Source: Lacinutrix venerupis (GTDB lineage: Bacteria; Bacteroidota; Bacteroidia; Flavobacteriales; Flavobacteriaceae). Taken from it: a stretch of DNA of 64,000 bases. Within the stretch, counting starts at the first letter, position 1; the number at the start of each line of letters is the position of its first letter. The stretch is taken from the NCBI RefSeq assembly GCF_003663945.1, contig NZ_RCCH01000001.1:1-64000 (forward strand). Reading direction: 5' to 3'. The notes below the pieces were generated by a model. It ran no database searches, had not been told where the DNA came from, and saw nothing but the letters and a program-made list of their open reading frames with translations. Positions 16,102 through 25,213 of the stretch are shown here, in pieces. The position numbers and the translations under genes were made by a program.

Positions 16102-18002
16102 TATATATGTGCTAATTTGTATTTGTTATTTTTTGTAATGCTTATAATTTGGTGTTCTAGTAACTCTTGTAATTGTAAGTTAATATTTTCTTCGGAAAAA
16201 CTAAGACGTTCAAACAAACCTCTAGAAGACAACTCGCCAGTTTCTAATGCATTAATAATGCCTTTTTTAATTTCTGTTGAGGTTGCTTGTTTAGAGTTTT
16301 TTCTTGCAATACATACTGAGCATACTCCACAGTCTTTAACATTGGTTTCTCCAAAATAGGAGAGGAGTTGTACACTTTTACATATGTTATTATTATTTGC
16401 ATAATTTAAAACAGATAGTACTTGTTTTTCTTTTAAAGCATTTTGTTGTTTTATAATTTTACTAATTCTATTTATAGTTTTATTATCTTCTCTAGGCACT
16501 AAATATGTAATTTGTGCATCGGTTTTAGAATGTTTAAGTGTAATAATATCTGCTTTTTCTAAATTTATTAGAGTTTCAATTATTTTATCCTCGGTTGTGG
16601 ACGCTTTACCAGCAATTAACAAAGTATTAATTTTAGTTTCTTGCTCAAAAATACCACCATAGGTGCGTAAAATAGATTTTACAATAATATTAATGTTAGC
16701 GTGTGTTTCTAAATAATTAAATAATGCAGAATTACTAACTTTAAATAAAACTTTTGTACGGTTGTTAAACTGTTTAGATAGAGTAATAATACTAGTTCTA
16801 TCTAATAAAAGAATTGCATTGTAAGCTAATAGTGCATTAAAACCGTATGTTTTACAAAATCTATTAAAATTAAAATCGAATGTCTCCTCTTGTCCTTCTC
16901 CATATGGAACTTGAAAATAACTACTTAACTTTCTGTATACTTGTTTTATAAAATCTATTGTTGGTAAAACTTTTAAAAACTGATTTTCAATAAGTACATC
17001 ATCACTTTTATTTTTTAAAATAACTGCAAAAGCTTTATTACCATCTCTTCCGGCACGACCAGCTTCTTGAAAGTAGCTTTCTAAACTTTCGGGTAAATTT
17101 AAATGAATAACCGTTTTAACATCAGGCTTGTCAATACCCATTCCAAAAGCGTTTGTAGCAACCATTACTTGTTTTTGGTTATTCATCCAGCTTTCTATGG
17201 CGGTATCTTTTTCTGTGTTTGTTAAGCCACCATGGTAAAAGGTAGCTGTAAAATTATTACTTTCTAAAAAGTTAGAAATATCTTGTGTAGCTTTTCTATT
17301 TCTAACATAAACTATTGAGGAAGCTTTGTTTTTAGTTAAAATGGTTTTAAGTCTAAAAAGTTTATCTTCTTCGGTAAAAGACATATAAGCTAAGTTAGGC
17401 CTTAAAAACGATTGTTTAAACACTTTTGGGCTTATAAAATCGAGTTCTTTTATAATATCTTCTACAACTTCTGGTGTTGCGCTTGCTGTTAATGCAATAA
17501 CATTTACAGTTGGTTGTAGTTCTCTTAGCTTAATTATATTTCTATAGCTTGGCCTAAAGTCGTTTCCCCATTGGCTAATACAGTGCGCTTCGTCAACAGC
17601 AATAAGGTTTACATTCATTTGCCTTATACGATCTTGTACAATGTCTTGCTGTAAGCGTTCAGGAGAAAGGTATAGAAATTTATAATTTCCGTAGATGCAA
17701 TTGTCTAAACGTGTGTCTAATTCTTTATAAGATATACCACTGGTTAAAGCCATTGCTTTTATGCCTTTATTCTCAAGTGCTTGTACTTGATCTTTCATTA
17801 AAGCCACTAAAGGCGAAATAACAATACAAATACCATCTTTAACCAAAGCTGGTACTTGAAAACAAACAGATTTTCCACCGCCTGTAGGCAATAGAGCAAA
17901 AGTGTCTTCACCTTCTAAAACCGAATTGATAATGTTTTCTTGAAGCGGCCTAAATGTAGTGAATTTCCAATAACGTTCTAATATGTTAATAGGATGATTC
18001 AA
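16101..18002 (-). CDS. recQ: ATP-dependent DNA helicase RecQ
   Basis: This 633-aa 3'-5' helicase has Walker A LLPTGGGKS near residue 40, DEAHCISQWG near 137, and motif VI QEAGRAGRDG near 320. The RecQ-C zinc region is present as ICKSVQLLSYFGE followed by CGVCSVC. After it is a short helical tail rather than a recognisable HRDC domain. This is one of the compact RecQ paralogues seen in Bacteroidetes. It lies 8 bp after the AAA ATPase gene and overlaps fmt by 1 bp. Confidence 0.95.
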   Translation of the reverse strand: MNHPINILERYWKFTTFRPLQENIINSVLEGEDTFALLPTGGGKSVCFQVPALVKDGICIVISPLVALMKDQVQALENKGIKAMALTSGISYKELDTRLDNCIYGNYKFLYLSPERLQQDIVQDRIRQMNVNLIAVDEAHCISQWGNDFRPSYRNIIKLRELQPTVNVIALTASATPEVVEDIIKELDFISPKVFKQSFLRPNLAYMSFTEEDKLFRLKTILTKNKASSIVYVRNRKATQDISNFLESNNFTATFYHGGLTNTEKDTAIESWMNNQKQVMVATNAFGMGIDKPDVKTVIHLNLPESLESYFQEAGRAGRDGNKAFAVILKNKSDDVLIENQFLKVLPTIDFIKQVYRKLSSYFQVPYGEGQEETFDFNFNRFCKTYGFNALLAYNAILLLDRTSIITLSKQFNNRTKVLFKVSNSALFNYLETHANINIIVKSILRTYGGIFEQETKINTLLIAGKASTTEDKIIETLINLEKADIITLKHSKTDAQITYLVPREDNKTINRISKIIKQQNALKEKQVLSVLNYANNNNICKSVQLLSYFGETNVKDCGVCSVCIARKNSKQATSTEIKKGIINALETGELSSRGLFERLSFSEENINLQLQELLEHQIISITKNNKYKLAHI

Positions 18003-18010
18003 AATAAATG

Positions 18011-18553
18011 TTACAATGCTTTTACAACATCAATTATATGGTCTGCTCTGGCCTCAATAGAACCAAAAGGTACATCTCTTAAGGCGTAACCGTATTTTGT
18101 ATAGGTTTCAATTAATTTTTCATGGATTTCTAATGCTTGGTCAAAGTTTTCGTATCTCTCATTATCATTAGTAAATATTTCTTGCCAAGGCGCTAATATA
18201 AAAATAGCATCATATTTATGCTCTTTACAAGCTTCGCTAAAAAATTCAGGATATTCATCACCCTTAAACTCCATGTAAGCAGGAATGTCTGGAATACCTC
18301 TATCTAAAAAGAAAAACTCATTATTGCTAGCTAAAGCCGTATGAAATTGTTCTTTTCTACCTTTTAAAAGTAGCTCGCTAAATTGTATTGGGTTTGTTAA
18401 AAATAGTTGGTCGATGCCGTCTTCTCTAGCTTTTAAAATGATATCTCTAGATACTTCTTCAGAGCATGTGAAACCTCTTTTTTCAAGTTCTTTAATAATA
18501 GAAGTTTTTCCACTTCCAGGACCTCCTGTTATGACAATTGTTTTTGTATTCAA
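18011..18553 (-). CDS. AAA-family nucleoside/nucleotide kinase-like ATPase
   Basis: This 180-aa P-loop protein has Walker A GGPGSGKTSII at residues 10-20, a Walker B-like FFFLDRGIPD near residue 83, and a lid region rich in charged residues. It matches the AAA_28 family related to NadR-type kinases; the substrate is not known. It is the first gene of the apparent operon with recQ and fmt and is divergent from the DUF493 gene. Confidence 0.85.
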   Translation of the reverse strand: MNTKTIVITGGPGSGKTSIIKELEKRGFTCSEEVSRDIILKAREDGIDQLFLTNPIQFSELLLKGRKEQFHTALASNNEFFFLDRGIPDIPAYMEFKGDEYPEFFSEACKEHKYDAIFILAPWQEIFTNDNERYENFDQALEIHEKLIETYTKYGYALRDVPFGSIEARADHIIDVVKAL

Positions 18554-18618
18554 TTATGGTATGATTTTAGTTGTAAAATTCGGAATAAAAAATGTATAAA
18601 AAAAATACAAGGATAACT

Positions 18619-18626
18619 TATCTTTG
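18619..18626 (+). promoter_or_regulatory. -7 promoter box of the DUF493 gene
   Basis: TATCTTTG is an exact TAnnTTTG match. The earliest Met of the reading frame (18624) lies inside this box, so translation must start at the next ATG, 18645. Confidence 0.65.
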
Positions 18627-18644
18627 CTAACTATTATAAGATTT

Positions 18645-18938
18645 ATGAGCAACAAACAAAATCAAGAAGCTTTTTACGCAAAATTAAAGGAGCAATTACA
18701 AGATACAACACTTTGGCCATCGGAGTATTTATACAAATTTATTGTAAAATCTAATAAAAATAAGATTGAGCAAGTTGAAGCTATTTTTAACCATTTAGGC
18801 GCAGTAATTAATACTAAAGAGTCTAGTAACGGTAAATATACTAGTGTTTCTATAAACGTAAGAATGAAAAACCCAGATGCTGTTATTGAAAAATACCTAG
18901 AAGTAGCAGAAAAAATAGAAGGTGTAATTTCTCTATAA
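18645..18938 (+). CDS. DUF493 family protein (YbeD-like)
   Basis: This 97-aa protein has an ACT-like ferredoxin fold: an N-terminal helix (FYAKLKEQLQDTTLWPSEYLYKFIVKS), a second helix with NKIEQVEAIFNHLG, then strands TSVSINVRMKNPDAVIEKYLEVAEKIEGVISL, all typical of the family. The function of the family is not established. The start is at MSNKQNQEAF (18645), because the in-frame Met 7 codons earlier overlaps the promoter. Confidence 0.88.
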   Translation: MSNKQNQEAFYAKLKEQLQDTTLWPSEYLYKFIVKSNKNKIEQVEAIFNHLGAVINTKESSNGKYTSVSINVRMKNPDAVIEKYLEVAEKIEGVISL

Positions 18939-19023
18939 TTATTGCGTTATAACATAAGAATTTGTATTTTGCGAAAGCATTAAATACTTCAATGCAATAC
19001 ATTAATTCTACACAATTTTAATT

Positions 19024-19671
19024 TTGATAGACGATATAGAATACAACACAGAGCGTGAACATTTAATTATTCCAGAATATGGAAGACACGTTCAAAAGAT
19101 GGTGAACTTCGCCAAAACAAGAGAAACAAAGGAAGAACGTAATAAAGTTGCTAAAGCCATTATTTCTGTAATGGGAAATTTACAACCACATTTACGTGAT
19201 GTTTCAGATTTTCAGCATAAACTTTGGGATCAACTATTTATCATGTCTAATTTTGAATTAGATGCAGATTCTCCTTACCCAAAACCTTCAAAAGAAGTTT
19301 TAGAAGAAAGACCAGAGGCTTTAAAATACCCTCAAAACTTTCCTAAGTATCGTTTTTACGGAAACAATATTAAAACGATGATTGATGTTGCGGTTTCTTG
19401 GGAAGACAATGAGTTAAAGGAAGCTTTAACTTATACTATTGCCAATCACATGAAAAAGTGTTTTTTAAACTGGAATAAAGATACTGTTGAGGATGATGTA
19501 ATTTTTAACCATTTATATGAATTGTCTGATGGTAAAATTAATTTAAAAGGATCTGATGAAGATTTAATTGACGCTTCTAGCTTAATGAAATCTAATTCTA
19601 AAAAGAAATACTCTAACAACAAAAAAGGGTCAAAGAAAAACAATTCTAATAGAGGTAAAAAGAGATATTAA
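19024..19671 (+). CDS. DUF4290 family protein
   Basis: This 215-aa protein has the family N-terminus IEYNTEREHLIIPEYGRHVQKMV, a helical body, and a C-terminal basic, low-complexity tail (SKKKYSNNKKGSKKNNSNRGKKRY) that suggests nucleic-acid contact. The gene begins with TTG at 19024: an in-frame stop at 19003 excludes an upstream ATG, and the family N-terminus begins here. It precedes murA by 8 bp, so the two are likely cotranscribed. The function is unknown. Confidence 0.88.
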   Translation: MIDDIEYNTEREHLIIPEYGRHVQKMVNFAKTRETKEERNKVAKAIISVMGNLQPHLRDVSDFQHKLWDQLFIMSNFELDADSPYPKPSKEVLEERPEALKYPQNFPKYRFYGNNIKTMIDVAVSWEDNELKEALTYTIANHMKKCFLNWNKDTVEDDVIFNHLYELSDGKINLKGSDEDLIDASSLMKSNSKKKYSNNKKGSKKNNSNRGKKRY

Positions 19672-19679
19672 TATAACGA

Positions 19680-20996
19680 ATGGGTACATTTATAATAGAA
19701 GGCGGACACCAACTTAAAGGTGATATACAACCACAAGGCGCAAAAAACGAAGCATTACAAATATTATGTGCAGTATTACTAACTCCAGAGGTAGTAACAA
19801 TTAATAATATTCCAGATATTATTGATATAAATAAACTAATAGCATTACTTAAAAATTTAGGAGTAAAGGTTAGTAAGTTAGGAGAAGGTTCCTATACTTT
19901 TCAAGCTGATGCTTTAGATTTAGATTATATGCAAACTGCCGATTTTAAAAAAGAAGGTAGTGGTTTACGTGGTTCTATTATGATGGTTGGTCCATTATTA
20001 GCACGTTTTGGCAAAGGTTACATACCAAAGCCTGGAGGCGATAAAATTGGTCGTCGTCGTTTAGATACGCATTTTGAAGGTTTTATAAATTTAGGTGCTA
20101 AATTTAGATATAATAGAGAAGACTATTTTTATGGTGTTGAAGCTGATAAATTAGTTGGTACAGATATGCTTTTAGATGAAGCTTCTGTAACTGGAACAGC
20201 AAATATTGTAATGGCAGCTGTATTAGCAGAAGGTGTTACAACAATATATAATGCAGCATGCGAACCTTACTTACAACAGTTATGTAAGATGCTTAATCGA
20301 ATGGGAGCAAAAATCTCAGGTGTAGGCTCTAATTTATTAACTATTGAAGGTGTTGATGCTTTAGGAGGTACAGAACACACTATGCTTCCAGATATGATTG
20401 AAATAGGAAGTTGGATTGGTTTAGCTGCTATGACAAAAAGCGAATTAACCATTAAAAATGTAAGTTGGGACGATTTAGGACAAATACCTAGTGTATTTGC
20501 TAAATTAGGTATTACGCTTGAAAAACAAGGAGACGATATTTACATTCCTGCTCATAAAGATGGTTATGAAATACAAAACTATATAGATGGTTCTATATTA
20601 ACAGTAGCCGATGCGCCTTGGCCTGGTTTTACTCCAGATTTATTAAGTATTATTTTAGTTGTGGCTACACAAGCAAAAGGTGAAGTTTTAATACATCAAA
20701 AAATGTTTGAAAGTCGTTTATTCTTTACAGATAAACTTATAGATATGGGAGCAAAAATTATTCTTTGCGATCCACATAGAGCAACAGTAATGGGTCATGA
20801 TTTTAAATCGCAATTAAAAGCAACAACAATGGTCTCTCCAGATATTAGAGCTGGAATTTCATTATTAATTGCTGCACTGTCTGCAAAAGGAACATCTACA
20901 ATACATAATATAGAGCAGATTGATCGTGGTTACCAACATATTGTAGAACGTTTACAAAGAATTGGTGCTAAAATTACTAGGGTAGAAGGGAATTAA
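19680..20996 (+). CDS. murA: UDP-N-acetylglucosamine 1-carboxyvinyltransferase (Asp-type MurA)
   Basis: This 438-aa enzyme transfers enolpyruvate from PEP to UDP-GlcNAc, the first committed step of peptidoglycan synthesis. The N-terminal QGAKNEALQ holds the conserved Lys and Asn, and the protein is colinear with the EPSP synthase-like fold. The active-site loop reads PKPGGDKIGRRRLD: Asp121 is at the place of the Cys115 of Escherichia coli MurA (PGGCAIG). Asp at this position is known to give active enzyme that fosfomycin cannot alkylate, so intrinsic resistance at the target level is expected. Confidence 0.96.
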   Translation: MGTFIIEGGHQLKGDIQPQGAKNEALQILCAVLLTPEVVTINNIPDIIDINKLIALLKNLGVKVSKLGEGSYTFQADALDLDYMQTADFKKEGSGLRGSIMMVGPLLARFGKGYIPKPGGDKIGRRRLDTHFEGFINLGAKFRYNREDYFYGVEADKLVGTDMLLDEASVTGTANIVMAAVLAEGVTTIYNAACEPYLQQLCKMLNRMGAKISGVGSNLLTIEGVDALGGTEHTMLPDMIEIGSWIGLAAMTKSELTIKNVSWDDLGQIPSVFAKLGITLEKQGDDIYIPAHKDGYEIQNYIDGSILTVADAPWPGFTPDLLSIILVVATQAKGEVLIHQKMFESRLFFTDKLIDMGAKIILCDPHRATVMGHDFKSQLKATTMVSPDIRAGISLLIAALSAKGTSTIHNIEQIDRGYQHIVERLQRIGAKITRVEGN

Positions 20997-21024
20997 AATA
21001 AATAGAAATAGATATAAATAAAGA

Positions 21025-21057
21025 AAAGTTTCAGTTATTGCTGAAGCTTTTTTTTTT
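21025..21057 (+). terminator. Terminator after murA
   Basis: The stem AAAGTTTCAG / CTGAAGCTTT, with one G-T pair and a 6-nt loop, is followed by a long T run, 28 bp after the murA stop. Confidence 0.8.
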
Positions 21058-21068
21058 AGATTAAATAT

Positions 21069-22148
21069 TTACAACCATTTCTTTCTTTTAAAATAATATA
21101 GCATTCCTAAGAATATAACAATCATTACCACCCAAAGAATATAGTAACTGTATTTGTAATGCAGCTCTGGAATGTGGTCAAAATTCATTCCATAAATACC
21201 AGCAATAAAAGTTAGTGGAATAAAAATAGTAGCAATAATAGTTAGTACTTTCATGACCTCGTTCATGCGATTGCTAATTGTTGTCATGTACATGTCCATA
21301 AGTCCCCAAATCATTTCGCGATAAATATCAATCGTATCGGATACTTGTATAATATGATCGTAAACATCGGCGAAATAATGTAATGTTTTTTGATCTATAA
21401 GTTTACTATCGCTTTTGTCTATTCTGCTTATAATTTCACGAAGAGGAAAGATTGCACGTCGTACTTTTAACACTTCTCGCTTAAGACTTTGAATTTCTGT
21501 ACTAATTTCGTCTTTAGTTAGACCTTCGAAAAGGTTGTCTTCTAAATCTTCAATTTTGTTACCCATAGTTTCTATAATAGCATAGTAATGGTCTACTACA
21601 GAATCTATTAAGGCGTACATTAAATAATCTGAACCTAGATTACGAATTCTACCTTTGGCTTGACGAATACGCTCACGAAGCGCATCAAAAACATCTCCTT
21701 CTGCTTCTTGTAATGAAAGTACATAGTTTTTGCCTAAAATAAAACTAACTTGTTCAGACACTATTTTTTCATCGGCATCGTAATACATCATTTTTAAAAC
21801 CAAAAAGATGTAGTCTTCATATTCATCTATTTTTGGACGTTGATTGGTACTAACAATATCTTCTAAAACAAGAGGATGTAAATTATAATGCGTTCCAAGT
21901 TTTTCGATTTCATCAATTTGGTTTAAGCCATTTAAGTTTATCCAAGTTACGGTGTTAGAGTGTTTAAACTCGAATGCTTCTTCTACCGTTTTTAGTTCTT
22001 TTTCAACAAAAAAATCTGAATTATAATCAAACGATTCTATAAATAACTGTGAGGTTTCTTTTGTTCCTGTATAAACTAATGTTCCAGGAACTTGTCCAAC
22101 TTGTTTTTTATAGTTTTGAGTTCGTTTTTTTTGTTTTCTTTTAGCCAT
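21069..22148 (-). CDS. corA: CorA-type magnesium/cobalt transporter
   Basis: This inner-membrane channel of about 359 aa has a large N-terminal cytosolic domain, a long helical stalk, and two C-terminal membrane segments with the pore motif YGMNF between them and KRKKWL at the end. The start is taken at MAKRKQKKRTQ (22148). The frame extends 14 codons further, but that part overlaps the 3' end of the MscS-like gene (stop at 22159). The gap to the upstream gene is then 10 bp, consistent with an operon. Confidence 0.93.
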   Translation of the reverse strand: MAKRKQKKRTQNYKKQVGQVPGTLVYTGTKETSQLFIESFDYNSDFFVEKELKTVEEAFEFKHSNTVTWINLNGLNQIDEIEKLGTHYNLHPLVLEDIVSTNQRPKIDEYEDYIFLVLKMMYYDADEKIVSEQVSFILGKNYVLSLQEAEGDVFDALRERIRQAKGRIRNLGSDYLMYALIDSVVDHYYAIIETMGNKIEDLEDNLFEGLTKDEISTEIQSLKREVLKVRRAIFPLREIISRIDKSDSKLIDQKTLHYFADVYDHIIQVSDTIDIYREMIWGLMDMYMTTISNRMNEVMKVLTIIATIFIPLTFIAGIYGMNFDHIPELHYKYSYYILWVVMIVIFLGMLYYFKRKKWL

Positions 22149-22158
22149 ATTAATGTTG

Positions 22159-22689
22159 TTAGTGGAAATCGCCAAAATCTTCAATGGCATCTTTCTCGAC
22201 TAAAGTTACAGCTTTTTGAAGAATTAAATTATTAGGATATGTTACTAAGTCTCCGTTTTCTACTCTAAGATGTAATTGAAACGCACGAATATCTTCAATT
22301 ACAGCTTCTATAGGATAGTCTTTATCATGAATTTTTATTTTATCGCCAACTTTATATGGAAACGAGAAAAACATAATAATTCCAGAAGTAACGTTGCTTA
22401 AAATAGACCAAATTGCAAATAAACCAATGCCAATTACAGCAAAAACTGAAGAGAAAACTAAAGAGATATCTTTTAATTCGGCTCCAAAAATATAGGTTTC
22501 AACAAATAGAAAAATAATTAATAATGTTACTGTATAATATCTTGAAATAAGATTAATACGAGCGTCGTTTACACCACTTTTTTTTCCTATTTTACTTATA
22601 GTCATTTTACCAACTATTCTAATAAATAGAAATACAGCTAATACAATTGCTGTGTTTATAAGTTCTACTTCAATTTTTTGCAAAAACAT
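22159..22689 (-). CDS. Small mechanosensitive channel (MscS family)
   Basis: This 176-aa protein has an N-terminal membrane segment (IEVELINTAIVLAVFLFIRIV), a second one near residue 50, and the pore-lining helix (FAVIGIGLFAIWSILSNVTSGIIMFF) around residues 80-110. The MscS beta domain follows (YKVGDKIKIHDKDYPIEAVIEDIRAFQLHL). It lacks the C-terminal alpha/beta vestibule of full-size MscS, as usual for this short Bacteroidetes form. It probably responds to membrane tension during osmotic shock. It is 10 bp upstream of corA. Confidence 0.88.
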   Translation of the reverse strand: MFLQKIEVELINTAIVLAVFLFIRIVGKMTISKIGKKSGVNDARINLISRYYTVTLLIIFLFVETYIFGAELKDISLVFSSVFAVIGIGLFAIWSILSNVTSGIIMFFSFPYKVGDKIKIHDKDYPIEAVIEDIRAFQLHLRVENGDLVTYPNNLILQKAVTLVEKDAIEDFGDFH

Positions 22690-22722
22690 ATAGTTAATTT
22701 TTGTAGTAATTATAATAATGTT

Positions 22723-23631
22723 TTACTGTAACAAAAGTGTTTCTCGCAACACTTCGTCTTTAATACTTTTTTTGTTCCAATAAGCAGATTTAATTGTTTT
22801 TAATTTTGTTGCTTTTGTTACATTATCATTATTAATTTCTTCCCAATTAGTTATTTCAAAAGGAAATTCTGGATTAAAATTGATTGTTAGTTTTCTATTT
22901 AAGTTGGTGTAATTTAATGTGTATTTTCCATTTTCTAATTTAGCAGAAGCTTGGTATGCTTTAAGTGGACTATGGTTTAAACGTACAAACTCTAAAGAAG
23001 GAATTATGTTAATTTCTCCAGTTGGAAGACTATTAGGATTGATACGTAATTGCGTCCATATTTCGTTTTCTAAAATGTTTTTTTCTATTTTAAAATTATT
23101 ATCTGCTTGATTTTCAAAATAAGAATGTGAGTTTATTTCAAAAAGTTCGCGGTTGTTTAATTGTGTATAAACATGTCCGCACCATTCTTGTATAGAGCAG
23201 CTTACTTTTATAGCATGTTTATTGTTTGCAACAGGATAAAACGTACTTTGCATTATAGAGTACGGATAGATACCCGTTGTAAAATTCTTAGTCCTATTTA
23301 ATTTTAAAACATTAATATTAGTAGGGTTGTTATTGTCTGCTTTTACTTGTTTATTTTCTAAAAAAGGTTCTGTTACATATATTAAAACAGATGTTCCTTC
23401 TCTAATTTCGCCGTAACGTGATTGTAGTAGCTTGTAAGATGTAATTTCTGCTTCTCCATTATACCAATAGTTTGTAAAGTTTTTATTTGGTTTAAAAGCT
23501 TCAGCTGTAATATTATTGTTGTTATTTTCTTTTAAAGTTGTAGTGGTTTTTTCTTCTTTATTAGTACAAGACAATAAAGAAAAAAGTAAGCCAATAATTA
23601 TGCTTAAATATATTGTACTTTTTGTTTTCAT
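22723..23631 (-). CDS. Hypothetical lipoprotein adjacent to maf
   Basis: This 302-aa protein has a lipoprotein signal peptide with lipobox LLSC near residues 19-22. A Thr/Asn-rich linker and a beta-rich body follow, with WYNGEAEITSYKLLQSRYGEIREGTSVLIYVTEPF near residues 56-90 and CSIQEWCGHVYTQL near the middle. No catalytic motif is recognised. Homologues are often labelled 'septum formation inhibitor Maf', but it has no Maf motif; the label seems to leak from the next gene. It is conserved next to maf, so a link is possible. Confidence 0.75.
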   Translation of the reverse strand: MKTKSTIYLSIIIGLLFSLLSCTNKEEKTTTTLKENNNNNITAEAFKPNKNFTNYWYNGEAEITSYKLLQSRYGEIREGTSVLIYVTEPFLENKQVKADNNNPTNINVLKLNRTKNFTTGIYPYSIMQSTFYPVANNKHAIKVSCSIQEWCGHVYTQLNNRELFEINSHSYFENQADNNFKIEKNILENEIWTQLRINPNSLPTGEINIIPSLEFVRLNHSPLKAYQASAKLENGKYTLNYTNLNRKLTINFNPEFPFEITNWEEINNDNVTKATKLKTIKSAYWNKKSIKDEVLRETLLLQ

Positions 23632-23656
23632 AATATTTTCTTACAAAATTACAACA

Positions 23657-24250
23657 CTAAAAATCGTCTGCAATAATATTTAACGTTTCGTATAATAGGT
23701 GAGTGGGTAAGCCCATAACATTAAAATATGAGCCTTCAATAGTTACTACACCTATTTGTCCAATCCACTCTTGAATTCCATAAGCACCAGCTTTATCCAT
23801 TGGAGAATATGTGTTTATGTAATACCATATTTCTTCATCAGTAAAATCTTTAAATGTAACTTTTGTAACAGCATTTACTGTTTTTTGAAAGACTTTTGTA
23901 CGCACGCATACAGAGGTAATAACTTCATGAGTGTTATTGCTTAAAGATTTTAGCATAGCAAAAGCTTCGTCTTTAGTTCTTGGTTTTCCTAACGCTACAT
24001 TTTTATGCCAAACAATGGTATCGCTAGTAACTAAAATATCATTATCGTTTAATTCTTCAAGAAATGGTAAAGATTTTAATTGAGCTAAATAATCGCTAAT
24101 TTCAAAATGAAGTAATTTTGGAGGATACTCTTCTTTAGTATCCTTTAATCTAATTTCAAAATCCAAACCTAAATTCTTAAAAAATTCTTGACGTCTAGGC
24201 GAACCAGAGGCTAAAATAATGTGTCGATTTTTAAGTTTTTCTTTTAACAT
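23657..24250 (-). CDS. maf: Maf family nucleoside triphosphate pyrophosphatase
   Basis: This 197-aa enzyme has the Maf signatures LASGSPRRQEFFKNLGL at the N-terminus, VTSDTIVWHKNVALGKPRTKDEA in the middle and DKAGAYGIQ near the C-terminus. Maf enzymes hydrolyse non-canonical or selected NTPs to NMP (house-cleaning) and are linked with cell division arrest. Its ATG is 2 bp after the stop of the prenyltransferase gene, which implies coupling within a multi-gene operon. Confidence 0.95.
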   Translation of the reverse strand: MLKEKLKNRHIILASGSPRRQEFFKNLGLDFEIRLKDTKEEYPPKLLHFEISDYLAQLKSLPFLEELNDNDILVTSDTIVWHKNVALGKPRTKDEAFAMLKSLSNNTHEVITSVCVRTKVFQKTVNAVTKVTFKDFTDEEIWYYINTYSPMDKAGAYGIQEWIGQIGVVTIEGSYFNVMGLPTHLLYETLNIIADDF

Positions 24251-24252
24251 GT

Positions 24253-25161
24253 TTATAAAATTAATCTGTAAAGTAGCATCGATAACATTCCAGAAATCAT
24301 CACCATTTTAAGTATGAAACTAATATGTTTAAAATGCGCATTACTTTCTGCAGTAAACATTTTAATTGCTATATAAATTAACGGTCCAACTACCGCAATT
24401 AAAAAATAAGCGATAGCTTCTACATGCATATATAAAAATGTAGTTATATAATATACAATAATTACAATTGTTATTAGGGTTAAAACCATTGTAATTTTGC
24501 TAGTTCTACTTTTGCCAAAAAGAATTGGTAGCGTTTGCATGCCAGCTTTGTGGTCGCCATCTACATCTTGTATGTCTTTTACAATTTCGCGTATAAAGTT
24601 TATTAAAAAAGCAAAAACACCAAAGTCTGTAAGAACTTCTAGCATTGTAGATTGGATACTTTCATTTTGAATAGTTGTTGCAGGAATAAGCTCAAAAACA
24701 CCAACAATTAGTAAACTTATAGCAACTAATAAAGAAACAATAATATTACCAGCAACGGCAATTTGTTTTAAATAAGAAGCATATACATAAAGTGCTGCTG
24801 CTATAATAACAAATAGACCAAAAAACGGAGGTCTTGCTACTTGATGAGACAAATAAAAACCTAAGCAAACACCAACAAAAGTAAAAATAACATAAAGCTT
24901 ATTTGCTGTGCTTTCGGTTATTTTTTTTCCTACAATTACTTTGTTTGGTTTGTTAACTGCATCGGTTTCCAAATCGTAAATATCATTAATTATGTAACCA
25001 CCAGCTGCAATACAAACAGTTGATAAGATTAATAAAAAGAAATTTAATGAGCCTAATGTAGTATCAATTGCAAAAGCTGGAAATAATGCATATTTTACTA
25101 ATAGTTGCACAACAGCAATCATTAATAAGTTTTTCCAACGGATGAGGTTTAAAATATTCAA
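24253..25161 (-). CDS. UbiA-family prenyltransferase (geranylgeranylglycerol-phosphate geranylgeranyltransferase-like)
   Basis: This 302-aa protein has about eight membrane segments and two Asp-rich prenyl-diphosphate sites: NDIYDLETDAVNKP near residue 60 and DIQDVDGDHKAG near residue 195. Flavobacterial members are usually assigned to the archaeal-lipid-type enzyme that adds a second geranylgeranyl chain to a glycerol phosphate ether. Haem O or menaquinone-like prenylation cannot be excluded from sequence alone. It is in the operon between the KdsC-like and maf genes. Confidence 0.85.
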   Translation of the reverse strand: MNILNLIRWKNLLMIAVVQLLVKYALFPAFAIDTTLGSLNFFLLILSTVCIAAGGYIINDIYDLETDAVNKPNKVIVGKKITESTANKLYVIFTFVGVCLGFYLSHQVARPPFFGLFVIIAAALYVYASYLKQIAVAGNIIVSLLVAISLLIVGVFELIPATTIQNESIQSTMLEVLTDFGVFAFLINFIREIVKDIQDVDGDHKAGMQTLPILFGKSRTSKITMVLTLITIVIIVYYITTFLYMHVEAIAYFLIAVVGPLIYIAIKMFTAESNAHFKHISFILKMVMISGMLSMLLYRLIL

Positions 25162-25213
25162 GGTTTAATTTGTTTTATTATTAATAAACTTAAAATAGCA
25201 ATTCTTATTAAAA

